A stretch of DNA of 64,000 bases from Phaseolus vulgaris (lineage: Eukaryota; Streptophyta; Magnoliopsida; Fabales; Fabaceae): contig NC_023754.2 in NCBI RefSeq assembly GCF_000499845.2, positions 7,394,477-7,458,476 on the forward strand, in the 5' to 3' direction. A program made the position numbers and the translations under genes. The first letter of the stretch is position 1, and every line of letters begins with the position of its first letter. This document shows positions 45,173 through 56,199 of the stretch, piece after piece. The notes under the pieces are model-generated. The model did no database searches, was not told the origin of the DNA, and saw nothing but the letters and a program-made list of their open reading frames with translations.

Positions 45173-46072
45173 GTCGGGTTTGGGCTCACTTCCTATGTGG
45201 AGGCCCAGCCCACAGTGAAATTAGGTTAGGTCCCTTTTGCTTTTCATTCTTTCAATGGATGAGTGAGTGCAGTCAAGGTGCAAGAGAGAGAGCAGAGAGA
45301 GCCATCCAGAAACTCTTGGAGAGAGCCAACAGTGTGTCATCCATAGAGAGTGATATAGAGAGTGAAATAGAGAGTGATAGTGAAGCAGAGAAAAGGAGAA
45401 AGTTTCGTCAGAAACTTCCGACCATGATTTGTTCACCGTTGGATCTAGCTGAAACTTTGTCAGCAGGTTCATACTGTGTGTAACTTCAATCTGACCGTTC
45501 GGATCTTGCAGAAGGTGTTTGAGCAGAGAGAAATTCATCTCACACTGCAGCAGCATTTTTCAGCGTTTCTTTTGAGAACGGTAATTTTTAGATTGCTGCT
45601 TCGGTTTCGTCCACCGTTGGATCGGGCTAAAATTTTGTCAGCAGGTTCATACCTCCTGATTCTTTAGTTTGACCGTTCGGATTGTGCAAAAGTCACTGGA
45701 ACAGTGACATACACGCCGTGTACAGTAACTGCAGTTTGTGAATTTTTCAGGTTCCTTGTTCTCTGTTTTCATCTATGTTGTATTGGTATTTGGCTGGTCA
45801 TTGAGCACAATTTGTGCTGTGATTTGAGTCTCTTGTAACCATATTTTTTATCATAGTGGAACCTTGATTGACTGGCTTGTGCCCGTGGTTTTTACTTCTC
45901 ACATTGAGAAGGTTTTCCACGTTAAAATTCTTATGTCTTCTTGAAGTGTGTTTTGTGTTGCTGCCATTATTTGCAATTGCTCCTCACAGATTCTTGCAAG
46001 TTGGGGAAATTGTTATCCGCTGTGTATTGCTTTTGTTGAGATATTATTGTTATTGTATTAAATTTCCCATCA
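45173..46072 (+). repeat. 5' LTR of copia B
   Basis: 900 bp. It includes a run encoding a charged E/S/R-rich frame in both LTRs that is probably not a gene. Confidence 0.95.
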
Positions 46073-46075
46073 GAG

Positions 46076-46087
46076 TGGTATCAGAGC
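46076..46087 (+). other. primer binding site of copia B
   Basis: TGGTATCAGAGC, complementary to the 3' end of plant initiator methionine tRNA, three bases after the LTR. Confidence 0.92.
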
Positions 46088-46116
46088 TCCTTGGTTGGGG
46101 CTATTTGACTGCTTGA

Positions 46117-49100
46117 ATGATGGAGGCAAATACAAATAAGATGGTTTGTTTGAACGACACTAACTATCACTTATGGAAGGGAAAAATGATGGATATGCTA
46201 TTTGTGAAGAAATTGCATCTTCCTGTGTTTGCTACTGAAAAGCCAAAAGACAAGACTGATGAGGATTGAAAGTTTGAGCATCAGCAGGTTTGCGGTTTTA
46301 TTCGTCAGTATGTTGAAGACAATGTTTATAATCACATTGCTAATGAGGAAGATGCAAAATCCTTGTGGAAGAAGATTGAGACTTTGTATGCCTCTAGTAC
46401 AGGGAACAATAAATTATACTTGTTGAATTCCTTGATGAATTTGAGGTACAAGGAGAGCACTTCTATTTCAGATCACTTAAATGATTTTCAGGGACTCCGA
46501 GATCAATTGGCAGGAATGGGCATCAAGTTTGATAACGAAGTTTTGGGATTATGGCTGCTGAATACTCTACCAGACTCTTGGGAAACATTTCGGGTTTCAA
46601 TTACAAACTCATCCCCGGATGGTGTTGTCTCCTTGGAAAGTGTCAAGGGTAGTGTTCTTAATGAGGAGATGAGAAGGAAGGCACATGGTACTTCATCTCA
46701 TTCCGAAGTACTTGTCACTGAAAATAGGGGGAGAAGCCAGAGAAAGGAACTGAAAGGGAGTAGACAGAACAGCAGAAGTAAATCCAAGTCCATATACAAG
46801 AATGTGGAGTGTCATTATTGTCACAAAACAGGGCACATTCAGAGAAACTGTTTTATATGGAAAAGGGAGAATAAGGATAAGAAAGGGAAGCAGAAGGAGA
46901 AACATCATGACAATGATGATCGTGTTACTACTGCTATTTCTGATGATGATCTTATTATTCTCCGTGACCATGATTCAGTTAATCTTGTATCAAATGAGAG
47001 CATGTGGATAATTGACAGTGGTGCTACATTGCATGTTACACCACGGAAGGAGTTCTTCACATCTTACACTTTTGGTGATTTTGGAGTGTTGAAGATGGGT
47101 AATGATGGTGTGTCTAAGGTAATTGGTATTGGTGATGTTTGCTTGCAAACCAATATGGGAATGCAGTTGTTGCTTAGAGGAGTCAAACATACTCCAGATG
47201 TTCGCTTTAATTTGCTTTCTGTGCAGATGCTTGATGATAGTGGTTTTGAAAATCACTTTGGTTCAGGAAAGTGGAAACTCTCCAGAGGTAATCTCATCGT
47301 GGCCAAAGGGGAGAGAATCAGTAAACTGTATTGGACAAAAGCATTGGTTGCTAAAGACAGTGTGAACGCCATGGATATGGACGCTTCTTTGTGGCACCGA
47401 AGGCTTAGTCATATCAGTGAGAAAGGGCTGAATTGTTTAGCTAAAAAGGATGTGCTTCCGGGATTGAAGAGTGCAGAGTTGGAGAAATGTTCTCATTGCA
47501 TGGCTGGTAAGCAAACCAGAGTATCCTTCAAGAAACATCCTCCCACAAAGAAGTCAGAGTTGCTTGAACTGGTGCATTCTGATGTTTGTGGCCCATTGAA
47601 GGTAAAGTCATTTACTGGTGCACTTTATTTTGTTACCTTTATTGATGATTGTTCCAGGAAGCTTTGGGTTTATGCTTTGAAGACAAAGGACCAAGTTCTA
47701 GAGAAATTCAAAGAATTTCATGTTTTGGTCGAGAGATAGTCAGGCAAGAAGCTTAAATGCATTCGTACTGACAATGGTGGTGAGTATTGTGGACCGTTTG
47801 ATGCTTATTGCAAGCAACACGGTATCAGACATGAAAAGACTCCTCCTAAAACTCCTCAGTTGAATGGCTTAGCAGAAAGGATGAACAAGACACTGATAGA
47901 AAGAGTTAGGTGTATGCTTTCTGAAGCAAAGTTGCCTAAGCACTTTTGGGGTGAGGCATTGTACACTGCAGTGCATGTTATTAATTTGAGTCTTGAAGTT
48001 GCTTTGAATGCTGAGGTGCCAGACAAGGTTTGGTTTGGCAAGAATGTCAAGTATGATCATTTGCGAATCTTCGGTTGTAAAGCATATGTGCATGTTCCTA
48101 AGGATGAGAGATCCAAGTTGGACGCGAAGACAAGGCAGTGCATCTTCATTGGTTATGGTCAGGATGAATTTGGCTACAAGTTCTTTGATCCTGTTGAGAA
48201 GAAGGCAGTGAGAAGCCGTGATGTGAAGTTCATTGAAGATCAAACCATTGAAGATATTGATAAGACAGAGAAGACGACATCTGAGACAGAGAATAGATTG
48301 TCTAATGTCGATCCAGTTCAGAGTGATGAACAACATGATGATGTTGATGATCAACAACTTGGAGATGCTTTTGATGTTCCTATTGATGACGCTGAAGAGG
48401 AACATGGGATGTCACAAGACGAGGATCTTGGTGATGCTCTTGAACCACCTCAAGTTCAAATTCGGAGGTCTAATAGGCAGAGGGAACCATCTACTAGGTA
48501 TCCTTCTGATGACTATGTTACCTTGACGGATGAAGGAGAACCGAAGTGCTATCTTGAAGCCATGGAGAGTGAAGAAAAGAAAAAGTGGATGGATGCAATG
48601 CAAGATGAAATGAAGTCCTTGCATGATAATCACACTTTTGACTTGGTGAAATTGCCAAAAGACAAGAAGGCTCTGGAAAACAGGTGGATTTACAGGGTAA
48701 AGCAAGAAAGCAATTCCACATCTCCAAGGTATAAAGCCAGATTGGTGGTGAAAGGCTTTAGACAGAGAAAAGGCATTGATTTCAATGAGATTTTTTCTCC
48801 TGTGGTGAAGATGTCATCCATTAGAATTGTGCTGAGTTTGGCTGCTACTCTTGATTTAGAGGTAGAGCAAATGGACGTTAAAACTGCTTTCCTTCATGGT
48901 AATTTGGAGGAAGAGATTTACATGAAGCAACCTGATGGTTTTCTTGTTGAAGGCAAGGAAAATCATGTGTGTAGGCTGAGAAAAAGTCTATATGGCTTGA
49001 AGCAAGCTCCTCGTCAATGGTACAAGAAGTTTGAGTCTGTTATGTGTGAGCAAGGCTACAAGAAGACTACTTCTGATCATTGTGTGTTTGTTAAAAAAAT

Positions 49101-50109
49101 TGCTAATGATGATTTCATTATCCTGTTGTTGTATGTTGATGACATTCTTATTGTTGGGAAAGATATTTCCATGATCAACAGGTTGAAGAAGCAATTGAGT
49201 GAGTCATTTGCTATGAAAGACATGGGAGCTGCTAAGCAAATTCTTGGTATAAGAATCATGCATGATAGGCAAGAGAAGAAGCTTTGGTTGTCACAGGAGA
49301 ACTATGTTAAAAGAGTGCTACAGAGGTTCCAGATGGAAAATGCTAAGGTGGTAAGCACTCCTCTTGCTACCCATTTTAAATTGAGTACAAAACAAAGTCC
49401 TTCTGATGAATATGAAAAGTCAGATATGCAACGGGTTCCTTATGCATCTGCTGTGGGTAGCTTGATGTATGCAATGGTGTGTACAAGACCAGATATTGCA
49501 CATGCTGTTGGTACAGTCAGTAGATTTATGTCTAATCCAGGTAGAGAGCATTGGAATGTTGTGAAATGGATTTTAAGGTATCTTCTTGGTACGACTTGTT
49601 TGAGGCTTTGTTTTGGAGGTGATAAGCCTACCCTTGTAGGTTACACTGATTCTGATATGGGTGGAGACATAGACTCTAGAAGGTCTACCTCAGGCTACGT
49701 GATTAAATTTGCAGGTGGAGTTGTGGCATGGCAATCCAGATTACAGAAGTGTGTTGCATTGTCCACTACTGAGGCAGAGTTCATTGCCATTACAGAAGCA
49801 TGCAAGGAGTTGTTGTGGGTGAAGGAACTCCTGCAAGAGCTTAGTTTTGTTCAAGACAAGTACTTGCTATTTTGTGATAGTCAGAGTGCAATTTATCTTG
49901 GTAAGAATTCAACTTTCCATTCTAGGTCCAAGCATATTGATGTGAGGTATCATTGGATACGCGATGCTTTGGAAGCTGGGTTACTAGAGTTGGCAAAAGT
50001 TCATACAGATGATAATTGTGCTGATATGATGACAAAGTCACTACCGAGGAGTAAGTCTGAAACTTGTTGCAAGATTGCCGGTTTGGCAATCATCTCCACA
50101 TTGTTGTGA
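46117..50109 (+). pseudogene. gag-pol polyprotein of copia B with two stops
   Basis: The start is the first of two adjacent in-frame ATGs (46117, 46120). The frame is about 1330 codons. Gag has N-Y-H-L-W-K-G-K-M near its start and a zinc knuckle C-H-Y-C-H-K-T-G-H-I-Q-R-N-C (46809 region). Protease shows W-I-I-D-S-G-A-T (47005). Integrase has L-W-H-R-R-L-S-H ... C-S-H-C, D near 47580 and T-D-N-G-G-E-Y near 47770. RT has K-A-R-L-V-V-K-G-F, M-D-V-K-T-A-F-L-H-G and Y-V-D-D near 49130. RNase H has Y-T-D-S-D, S-T-S-G-Y and T-E-A-E-F-I-A. TGA at 46267 stands where tryptophan is usual and TAG at 47737 where glutamine is usual. Motif style is that of the Tork/Tnt1 group. Confidence 0.92.
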
Positions 50110-50119
50110 GGGGGAGATT
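50106..50119 (+). other. polypurine tract of copia B
   Basis: GTGAGGGGGAGATT directly before the 3' LTR, overlapping the end of pol. Confidence 0.8.
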
Positions 50120-51020
50120 TGTTGGGTTTGGGCTCACTTCCTATGTGGAGGCCCAGTCCACAGTGAAATTAGGTTAGGTCCCTTTTGCTTTTCATTCTTT
50201 CAATGGATGAGTGAGTGCAGTCAAGGTGCAAGAGAGAGAGCAGAGAGATCCATCCAGAAACTCTTGGAGAGAGCCAACAGTGTGCCATCCATAGAGAGTG
50301 ATATAGAGAGTGAAATAGAGAGTGATAGTGAAGCAGAGAAAAGGAGAAAGTTTCGTCAGAAACTTCTGACCACGATTTGTTCACCGTTGGATCTAGCTGA
50401 AACTTTGTCAGCAGGTTCATACTGTGTGTAACTTCAATCTGACCGTTCGGATCTTGCAGAAGGTGTTTGAGCAGAGAGAAATTCATCTCACACTGCAGCA
50501 GCATTTTTCAGCGTTTCTTTTGAGAACGGTAATTTTCAGATTGCTGCTTCGGTTTCGTCCACCGTTGGATCGGGTTGAAAGTTTGTCAGCAGGTTCATAC
50601 CTCCTGGTTCTTTAGTTTGACCGTTCGGATTGTGCAAAAGTCACTGGAACAGTGACATACACGTCGTGTACGGTAACTGCAGTTTGTGAATTTTTCAGGT
50701 TCCTTGTTCTCTGTTTTCATCTATGTTGTATTGGTATTTGGCTGGTCATTGAGCACAATTTGTGCTGTGATTTGAGTCTCTTGTAACCATATTTTTTATC
50801 ATAGTGGAACCTTGATTGACTGGCTTGTGCCCGTGGTTTTTACTTCTCACATTTAGAAGGTTTTCCACGTTAAAATTCTTGGGTCTTCTTGAAGTGTGTT
50901 TTGTGTTGCTGCCATTATTTGCTATTGCTCCTCACAGATTCTTGCAAGTTGGGGAAATTGTTATCGGCTGCGTATTGCTTTTGTTGAGATATTATTGTTA
51001 TTGTATTAAATTTCCCATCA
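50120..51020 (+). repeat. 3' LTR of copia B
   Basis: 901 bp, colinear with the 5' LTR, followed by the AAATA duplication and then the other half of the palindrome. Confidence 0.95.
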
Positions 51021-51290
51021 AAATAGTCTACTTATTTTTTACTTTGAAAAAATTGTTCTAACAAAGCTAAAATGATACTTTTTGCTTTATAATTTCGTCT
51101 TACAATTTCCTCCTTTTTTATTAGATTTTAGCTATTTTCATTTCCATTTCCATTATTAGGTCATATATGAGATGTATACTGTCTTTTTGGAACATATATC
51201 ATTTACTTACTGAATTTAAGAAAAACCGGAATTTGTCTTTATATATTTAACTTTTTTCAAGTGAGACTTTTCTCTCCTCTCAATAATTAT
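51021..51290. repeat. right part of the second foldback palindrome
   Basis: Its reverse complement matches 44800-45030, with phrases such as 'agcaaaaagtatcattttagc', and it resembles 30560-30790. Confidence 0.8.
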
Positions 51291-51682
51291 TCAAGTTTCA
51301 AACGTAATCCCTTTCTACAAGGTTCGTCTAGGTTAATTCCGTCTTTCACATGTTTTCAACATTCCTTATTTAACTAATTCAAATCTCTTACACTTTTTAA
51401 AAAAAACTTTGTTAATTAGTTACCTAACACATCTAAAGCAAACAAGCACCAAATCAAAAAGGAAAAAATGTAGTCAAAAGGCACAATAATTATGTTAGCT
51501 GAAAATATCCTTACATAAACGTGAATGCTTTTTCTTTTCTTTTGCATTTATTTAACGTATAAAATATTTTTGTGTGGCCACTTATGCAGTTTGAAATGTC
51601 TTTCCTTTTTCATATTTCTCAAATTCTTCTGAAAACCGCCTATAGTGAACAATAAATATATTATTTAAAAATAAATTATAAT
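51291..51682. other. AT-rich DNA without a gene
   Basis: Nothing supported is seen. Confidence 0.5.
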
Positions 51683-51990
51683 TTAATAAAATATTAATAT
51701 AATGTCATTTAAAAAATGAAGTATAAACAAAAATATTAATATTACATATGCATCTATGTTATATGCTCTTTTATGGTCCAAAAATTCTTTACAGATGCGA
51801 TGACGTTGGGATGTTTGAGATGGTGAAAACAATGGAAGAGCTTCCGCAGCTACTTTAAGAGAACAACTGAAGAATATTGACGATGTGAGTGATCGCAAAC
51901 ATGGAAAATAGGAAACACTTCCAAAGCCAAAGCATCAACTCATTCCACCATTCCTATTCACTATCCTCTGCACAGTTCTTCTTGAAAGAT
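51683..51990 (-). pseudogene. MYB exon 1 remnant
   Basis: On the minus strand it reads like exon 1 of copy 1: a start resembling W-W-N-E, then L-F-S-P-S-Q-T-S-Q-R-H-R-I before the expected MYB repeat, which is absent. Compare L-S-P-S-Q-T-S-K-Q-C-R-I in copy 1. Frameshifted near 51900. Confidence 0.55.
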
Positions 51991-52937
51991 TTTGCTTTTC
52001 ACATATGTATTTATATATAATATTATGCATAATAACATAAATTTATCTAATAAAAAATAAAATAAAATACTATAAAATGTAAATAATATTACACTTAAAA
52101 ATAACCTAACGTTATCTAACAAGAAAATAAAATAAATGACTATAAAATATAAATAAAATCACGCTTAATAACATAAATTTATCTAAGAACAAAATAAAAT
52201 AGATCATAATAACATTTTAATAATATTATGCTTAGAGGATTACTATTTTTTTATTAAGATTATGTAAAATTAGTTAAAAGTTGGAGATACTCTTCCACTT
52301 GTATTGTTTGTATCCCTAAAATTGTGAAATGACAAGATTTGTATTAAAAGAAGTCAACTAATAAAATGTGTCATGTCATGCATGTTTTTCCTTTTCTTTT
52401 ACTTTTTAATACATTGTTACGCATAAAATGTTTTTTGAAACATTCAACTCATTTCACCATTCCTCACTCAACACTTCCACTATTCTTCCTTCTTTCTTCT
52501 TTTTCTCAATGCTTTTTTCCTTTCTAACTCACTACAAAGTCAGCATAAAATGTAAATAATGTTTCGTAATATGTAAATAACTATAACATTTTCATAATAT
52601 TACGCTTAAAAAGACTACTATTTTTCTTTAACATTTGAAATTATTTTAAAGTTTATAATATGTAATCCAAACTAGATAAAAAAAATAGATAACGGTAAGA
52701 TATTAATAATATTATTTATTCGTCAAAATTAGATAACTAGATAAAATATTTATAATACTACTTTTTCATTAAAATTATTATTCTCATTTAAATATTTATT
52801 AGGCTTGATTTATATTTCGTAAAAAAATTAAAAATTTTAAACTAATAAATTTAAGTAGTACAGATTTAAATGTTATTAAATTTATGCTAAAAATATATAT
52901 TTAAAAATATAAATGTTATGAACTTAAATTAAATTAT
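51800..52937 (-). repeat. right arm of the large inverted repeat
   Basis: Reverse complement of about 42505-43810, including the decayed MYB traces. It ends at the breakpoint next to the truncated LTR. Confidence 0.8.
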
Positions 52938-52940
52938 AAA

Positions 52941-54070
52941 AGTTCTTGACAGAATTAAGCAAAACCATAAATGAGTGCAGGGATGAGAAGAAAAGGCACA
53001 CAAGTTTTTATAATGGTTCACTCATACAGAGCTACGTCCAGTCTCACCTTACCCCAAGGTGGAATCCACTAAAAACAATACCAATTACTTACAAACACAG
53101 CAGTTCTTGAACACTACAAGAACAACACAATCAATGCTGAAAAACCCTATTTCAGCACACCTTGCACTCCAAGAAACCCTATCAAGGAGTGACTAACACA
53201 TACACCTTTACAAACCAGAATAAAGGAAAGATTACACCTGAAAAGAAGATGCAAGAACTCAAAACCAGTAGTTCAATTTGCTGCAGAACTGCACCAACAC
53301 CTTCACAAGATCAAAGGTTTCTTAGAACAAGCACACTTGAAAATCTCTTTGGAAAACCTTTCAAAAATCTTTTGATCCTTCTTCTCACATGGAAAATGTT
53401 TGATCTCTGTCAAAAACGTAATTGCTCAGCTCCTTTTCATGTGAGAGAGACTTTTCTTTATATAGAAAACAGTTTCTAACTTCTTTTCAAAAAACAGTTG
53501 AAAAGCAGTTATGAAAACAACAAATTCATTTTTGAACTTAACAGATTTATTTTTTGAAAACCGCCAACTCAGCTAACTGAAATAACTGTCTGAGTTGTAC
53601 CTTTGGTGCCCTAACTAACTTGTGAAAAACCTTTCAGCTGATCAAAGAACAAACCTGTTCTTTCACAGTGAAACAGATTAAATGATAGCAAATAGGCCAG
53701 CTCAGCTTTAACTGAAATAACTAACTAAGCTTTACCTGTGGTGCCTTATCAAAATTTTAGAAAAGCCTTTTAACAGAGAAGAAATAAACCGATTCTTTCT
53801 CCATAAAACAGATTTCTTTGTGTACTGATTTAAAACTTTTAACAACACTTTAAAAAGCTTTTCAAAAACCATTTAACCACATCATGTGCTTGATCTAGGC
53901 TTGGTTAGGCATCTAGGATAGATCATGTAGCAAAAGGCAACCTTACACAAATACAAGCCTACATACAAGATCATTTAAACCTATTACAAACATTACACCA
54001 AACTAGCTATTTTTCTACATCAAACACACACTAACACTAGGTAGAGAAGAGGCTTCATCCATCTCCAACA
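52941..54070 (-). repeat. truncated 3' LTR of SIRE-B
   Basis: 1130 bp, matching 61501-63227 but with one copy of the 298-bp unit present three times in the other LTR. The polypurine tract on the minus strand is CAGGGGGAGAT, ending at 54071. Confidence 0.93.
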
Positions 54071-54081
54071 ATCTCCCCCTG

Positions 54082-54450
54082 TTTGATGGAGACAAATCCC
54101 CTTTGCACAGCATAGTTAGATGATCACAATCTGAATTAAACTAGCTACCAAAACCTGCACAGAATTTTTTTAGACATAAAACCATAATAGAGCAGTTGTG
54201 AGTTTTGTGCTACCTTTATGTACCATGTAGCTTTGTGTGGCTGTTCTTCTCCCTCTTTGGATTCATCGAATAGAATAAAGCATGGGATAAAACATACAAG
54301 CCATTCATCACAGTTCAAACTATAAATCCAGTATTAAGTTCTATTACAAACCACAATAAAATCAACTAAAAAAACAGTGCAGAATAAAGACTAACAGATT
54401 AAAACCAAATTGTTCAACAACATATAAAAGCTAAAGGCTTAGATATAGGA
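54082..54450 (-). other. non-coding stretch between extra ORF and 3' LTR of SIRE-B
   Basis: AT-rich with no ORF. It corresponds in position to 32159-32561 of SIRE-A. Confidence 0.6.
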
Positions 54451-55638
54451 TCACTTGTCATTGTAGTAGAGCTCAGCTAGTTGCACATGAACTCCTTTAA
54501 GTTGGTCATCCAAGTGTTGAAACCTAGCATAAGTTATTTCATAGTGTGCTTTCTGTTCATATGTGAGTGTGTCCAGCCTGCTCAGCACTTGTCTTTCAAA
54601 CATAGACAGAGGTTCACCTCTGTACTCAGGTTCCTCATATGCAACCATTGCTTTTTGACTTGTAGCAGCAGCATCTTCATGTCTAGCAGAGTGTACTGGT
54701 GATGCATCCATGTTCTGCACTCCATCAGCATTTTCTTCTTCATTTTCTGGATCACCAGCTTCATTTTCAGCTCTGTTTGCAGCATTCCTTCTGAATATCC
54801 AGCTGTCATCTTCCTTTTGAAAGCCCATCTTCAAGAGAGTGGAGTTGTTTATTTCACTTGCTGCCTTAATGGTGTCATTTCTCTCATTTGTAGTGTCAAC
54901 TTCAAAGTAATCAATTAGCTTTGACACAAAAATAGCATATGGAAAACGATAGTCTGGTAACCTTGTGGATTTGAGCATATGCTCAACCATTGTACTCACC
55001 CAATTTACCTTGAGTTGGTTCATGATACAGTATAGCAGAATCAAATCTTCTTCATGAAGAGTTGCATGATTAATTCCTCTTGGAGTAAGCTGCCAAGCAA
55101 TGATGTAGGCAAGGAGTCTTGGAATGATTGTGAGATTTCCAGCATGGAATCTAGCCACTGGTTCAGCAGGGTTTCTCACACAACTTCTGTAAAACTGCAT
55201 CTTGTTGAATCCATGAATTCCAGCTGTGTTACCTTTGCTTACCTTCATTCCAGAATACTTGATTCCTCCCACATTACTCCATATTTCTCTAGTAATCTTC
55301 AGCTTCACACCTTTCACATGAGAGACCAAATTTTTGCCATCTTGAACCAAGTTGCTGTAGAAGACTTTCACCAAGTCTGGATAGACATTTCCAGTCATTT
55401 CTAGGAAGTTCTTCAGCTTTTGATGCTTGAGCAAGGTTTTTGCTTCAGTCAGATTTTCTTCTCTCAACCAAGAGAATTCCAGCACTTTGGGTGCATTGAC
55501 TTGCTTTCTGCTTGTCTCATGGATGTACCTTGTCATTGCTTCAGAATCTCCAGCAAACCATTTCTCCAGAATACCTTGGTTGCTGCTGGATTGCTCCTTG
55601 GATTTCTTCCTTCTGTGTGATGAGGATGCCATGCTCAA
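54451..55638 (-). CDS. SIRE-B extra ORF, plant transposon protein domain (PF20167-like), intact
   Basis: An uninterrupted 395-codon frame. The ATG at 55638 and one two codons later are both usable. The N-terminus is basic and serine-rich (about residues 1-22). The conserved domain runs about 25-270 and holds G-N-V-Y-P-D-L-V, S-H-V-K-G-V, I-K-Y-S-G, L-T-P-R-G and Y-P-Y/F-A blocks, matching the SIRE-A ORF along its length. Residues 285-345 are acidic and alanine-rich; 345-395 are predicted helix. It lies where SIRE elements carry their env-like gene, yet no signal peptide, transmembrane segment or glycosylation-rich ectodomain is visible, so an envelope role is not supported. It is the only unbroken gene of this element. 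Function unknown. Confidence 0.85.
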   Translation of the reverse strand: MSMASSSHRRKKSKEQSSSNQGILEKWFAGDSEAMTRYIHETSRKQVNAPKVLEFSWLREENLTEAKTLLKHQKLKNFLEMTGNVYPDLVKVFYSNLVQDGKNLVSHVKGVKLKITREIWSNVGGIKYSGMKVSKGNTAGIHGFNKMQFYRSCVRNPAEPVARFHAGNLTIIPRLLAYIIAWQLTPRGINHATLHEEDLILLYCIMNQLKVNWVSTMVEHMLKSTRLPDYRFPYAIFVSKLIDYFEVDTTNERNDTIKAASEINNSTLLKMGFQKEDDSWIFRRNAANRAENEAGDPENEEENADGVQNMDASPVHSARHEDAAATSQKAMVAYEEPEYRGEPLSMFERQVLSRLDTLTYEQKAHYEITYARFQHLDDQLKGVHVQLAELYYNDK

Positions 55639-56199
55639 TCTGTTTTTCCCTGCACCAGTTTATTAATATACAATTCTAGAAAAAAAAATGCTGTACAGAT
55701 TATCACTCAGAAGAGAAACAAAACCTGTGGTGAAGCAAGTGTAAACCTGGACAACTTATAGCACAAATGAGAAGGTGTGAGAGACAAGCTGAATTGTGCT
55801 AGGTTTATATAGAATCATTAAATCAAATTTTGAAAATCACAGATTTTAATGAAGGACAATTTGATCAGATTTTGGGAATTATGGGTTTTGAAGAAAAATC
55901 AAATCTATTAGATATGCTACAGATTTTATTCCAATGGTGCAGTAGGTTCAGGTGTGGATTCACGTAAGAATATCTTGGAACCTGATTTTGGCAAACCAAA
56001 TCTGTTGCACCTCCACAATATCCAATCAGTTAGGATACCCACACACTAATTGCCATAGGCCTGCTGGTTAATAACCGAAAAAACAGTCAAAGATAAAGTG
56101 AGAGAGAGAAAAGTAAATCTTTCTCTTTCCTAGTCACAGTTGTGATTTCTGAAACAGGGAACAAAACATGTTAAATCATAAAACAACGGATTGAAATTT
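55639..56199 (-). other. spacer between RNase H and extra ORF of SIRE-B
   Basis: No ORF. It may carry signals for expression of the extra ORF, but none is recognisable. Confidence 0.5.

Larger units (their letters stand above)
45173..51020 (+). mobile_element. Ty1/copia LTR retrotransposon, Tnt1-like (copia B)
   Basis: This is a 5.85 kb element with LTRs of 900 and 901 bp (TGTCGG/TGTTGG ... CCATCA), target duplication AAATA (45168-45172 and 51021-51025), an initiator-Met primer site and a polypurine tract. Gag-pol is a single frame from 46117 to 50109 broken only by TGA at 46267-46269 and TAG at 47737-47739. The LTRs differ at about 18 places by eye (about 2%). It is inserted in the stem of the palindrome. 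Confidence 0.95.
29205..52940. other. inferred inverted segment of about 23.7 kb
   Basis: Left junction: repeat unit A joins an LTR interior. Right junction: the other end of unit A joins the remaining part of the same LTR. Reversing the segment repairs the LTR, its target duplication and unit A. The bases AGT/ACT occur at both junctions. It could be a real rearrangement or an assembly mis-orientation. Confidence 0.8.

Noticed and set aside
45154..45483. Charged E/S/R-rich ORF in the copia B LTR, repeated at 50075-50431
   Set aside because: Each copy starts outside or at the LTR edge and the composition follows GAGAGA-like repeats. No evidence of a gene.
54451..55638. Extra SIRE ORF as an envelope protein
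   Set aside because: There is no signal peptide, transmembrane segment or cysteine-rich ectodomain. The protein is soluble-looking and related to a plant transposon protein family.
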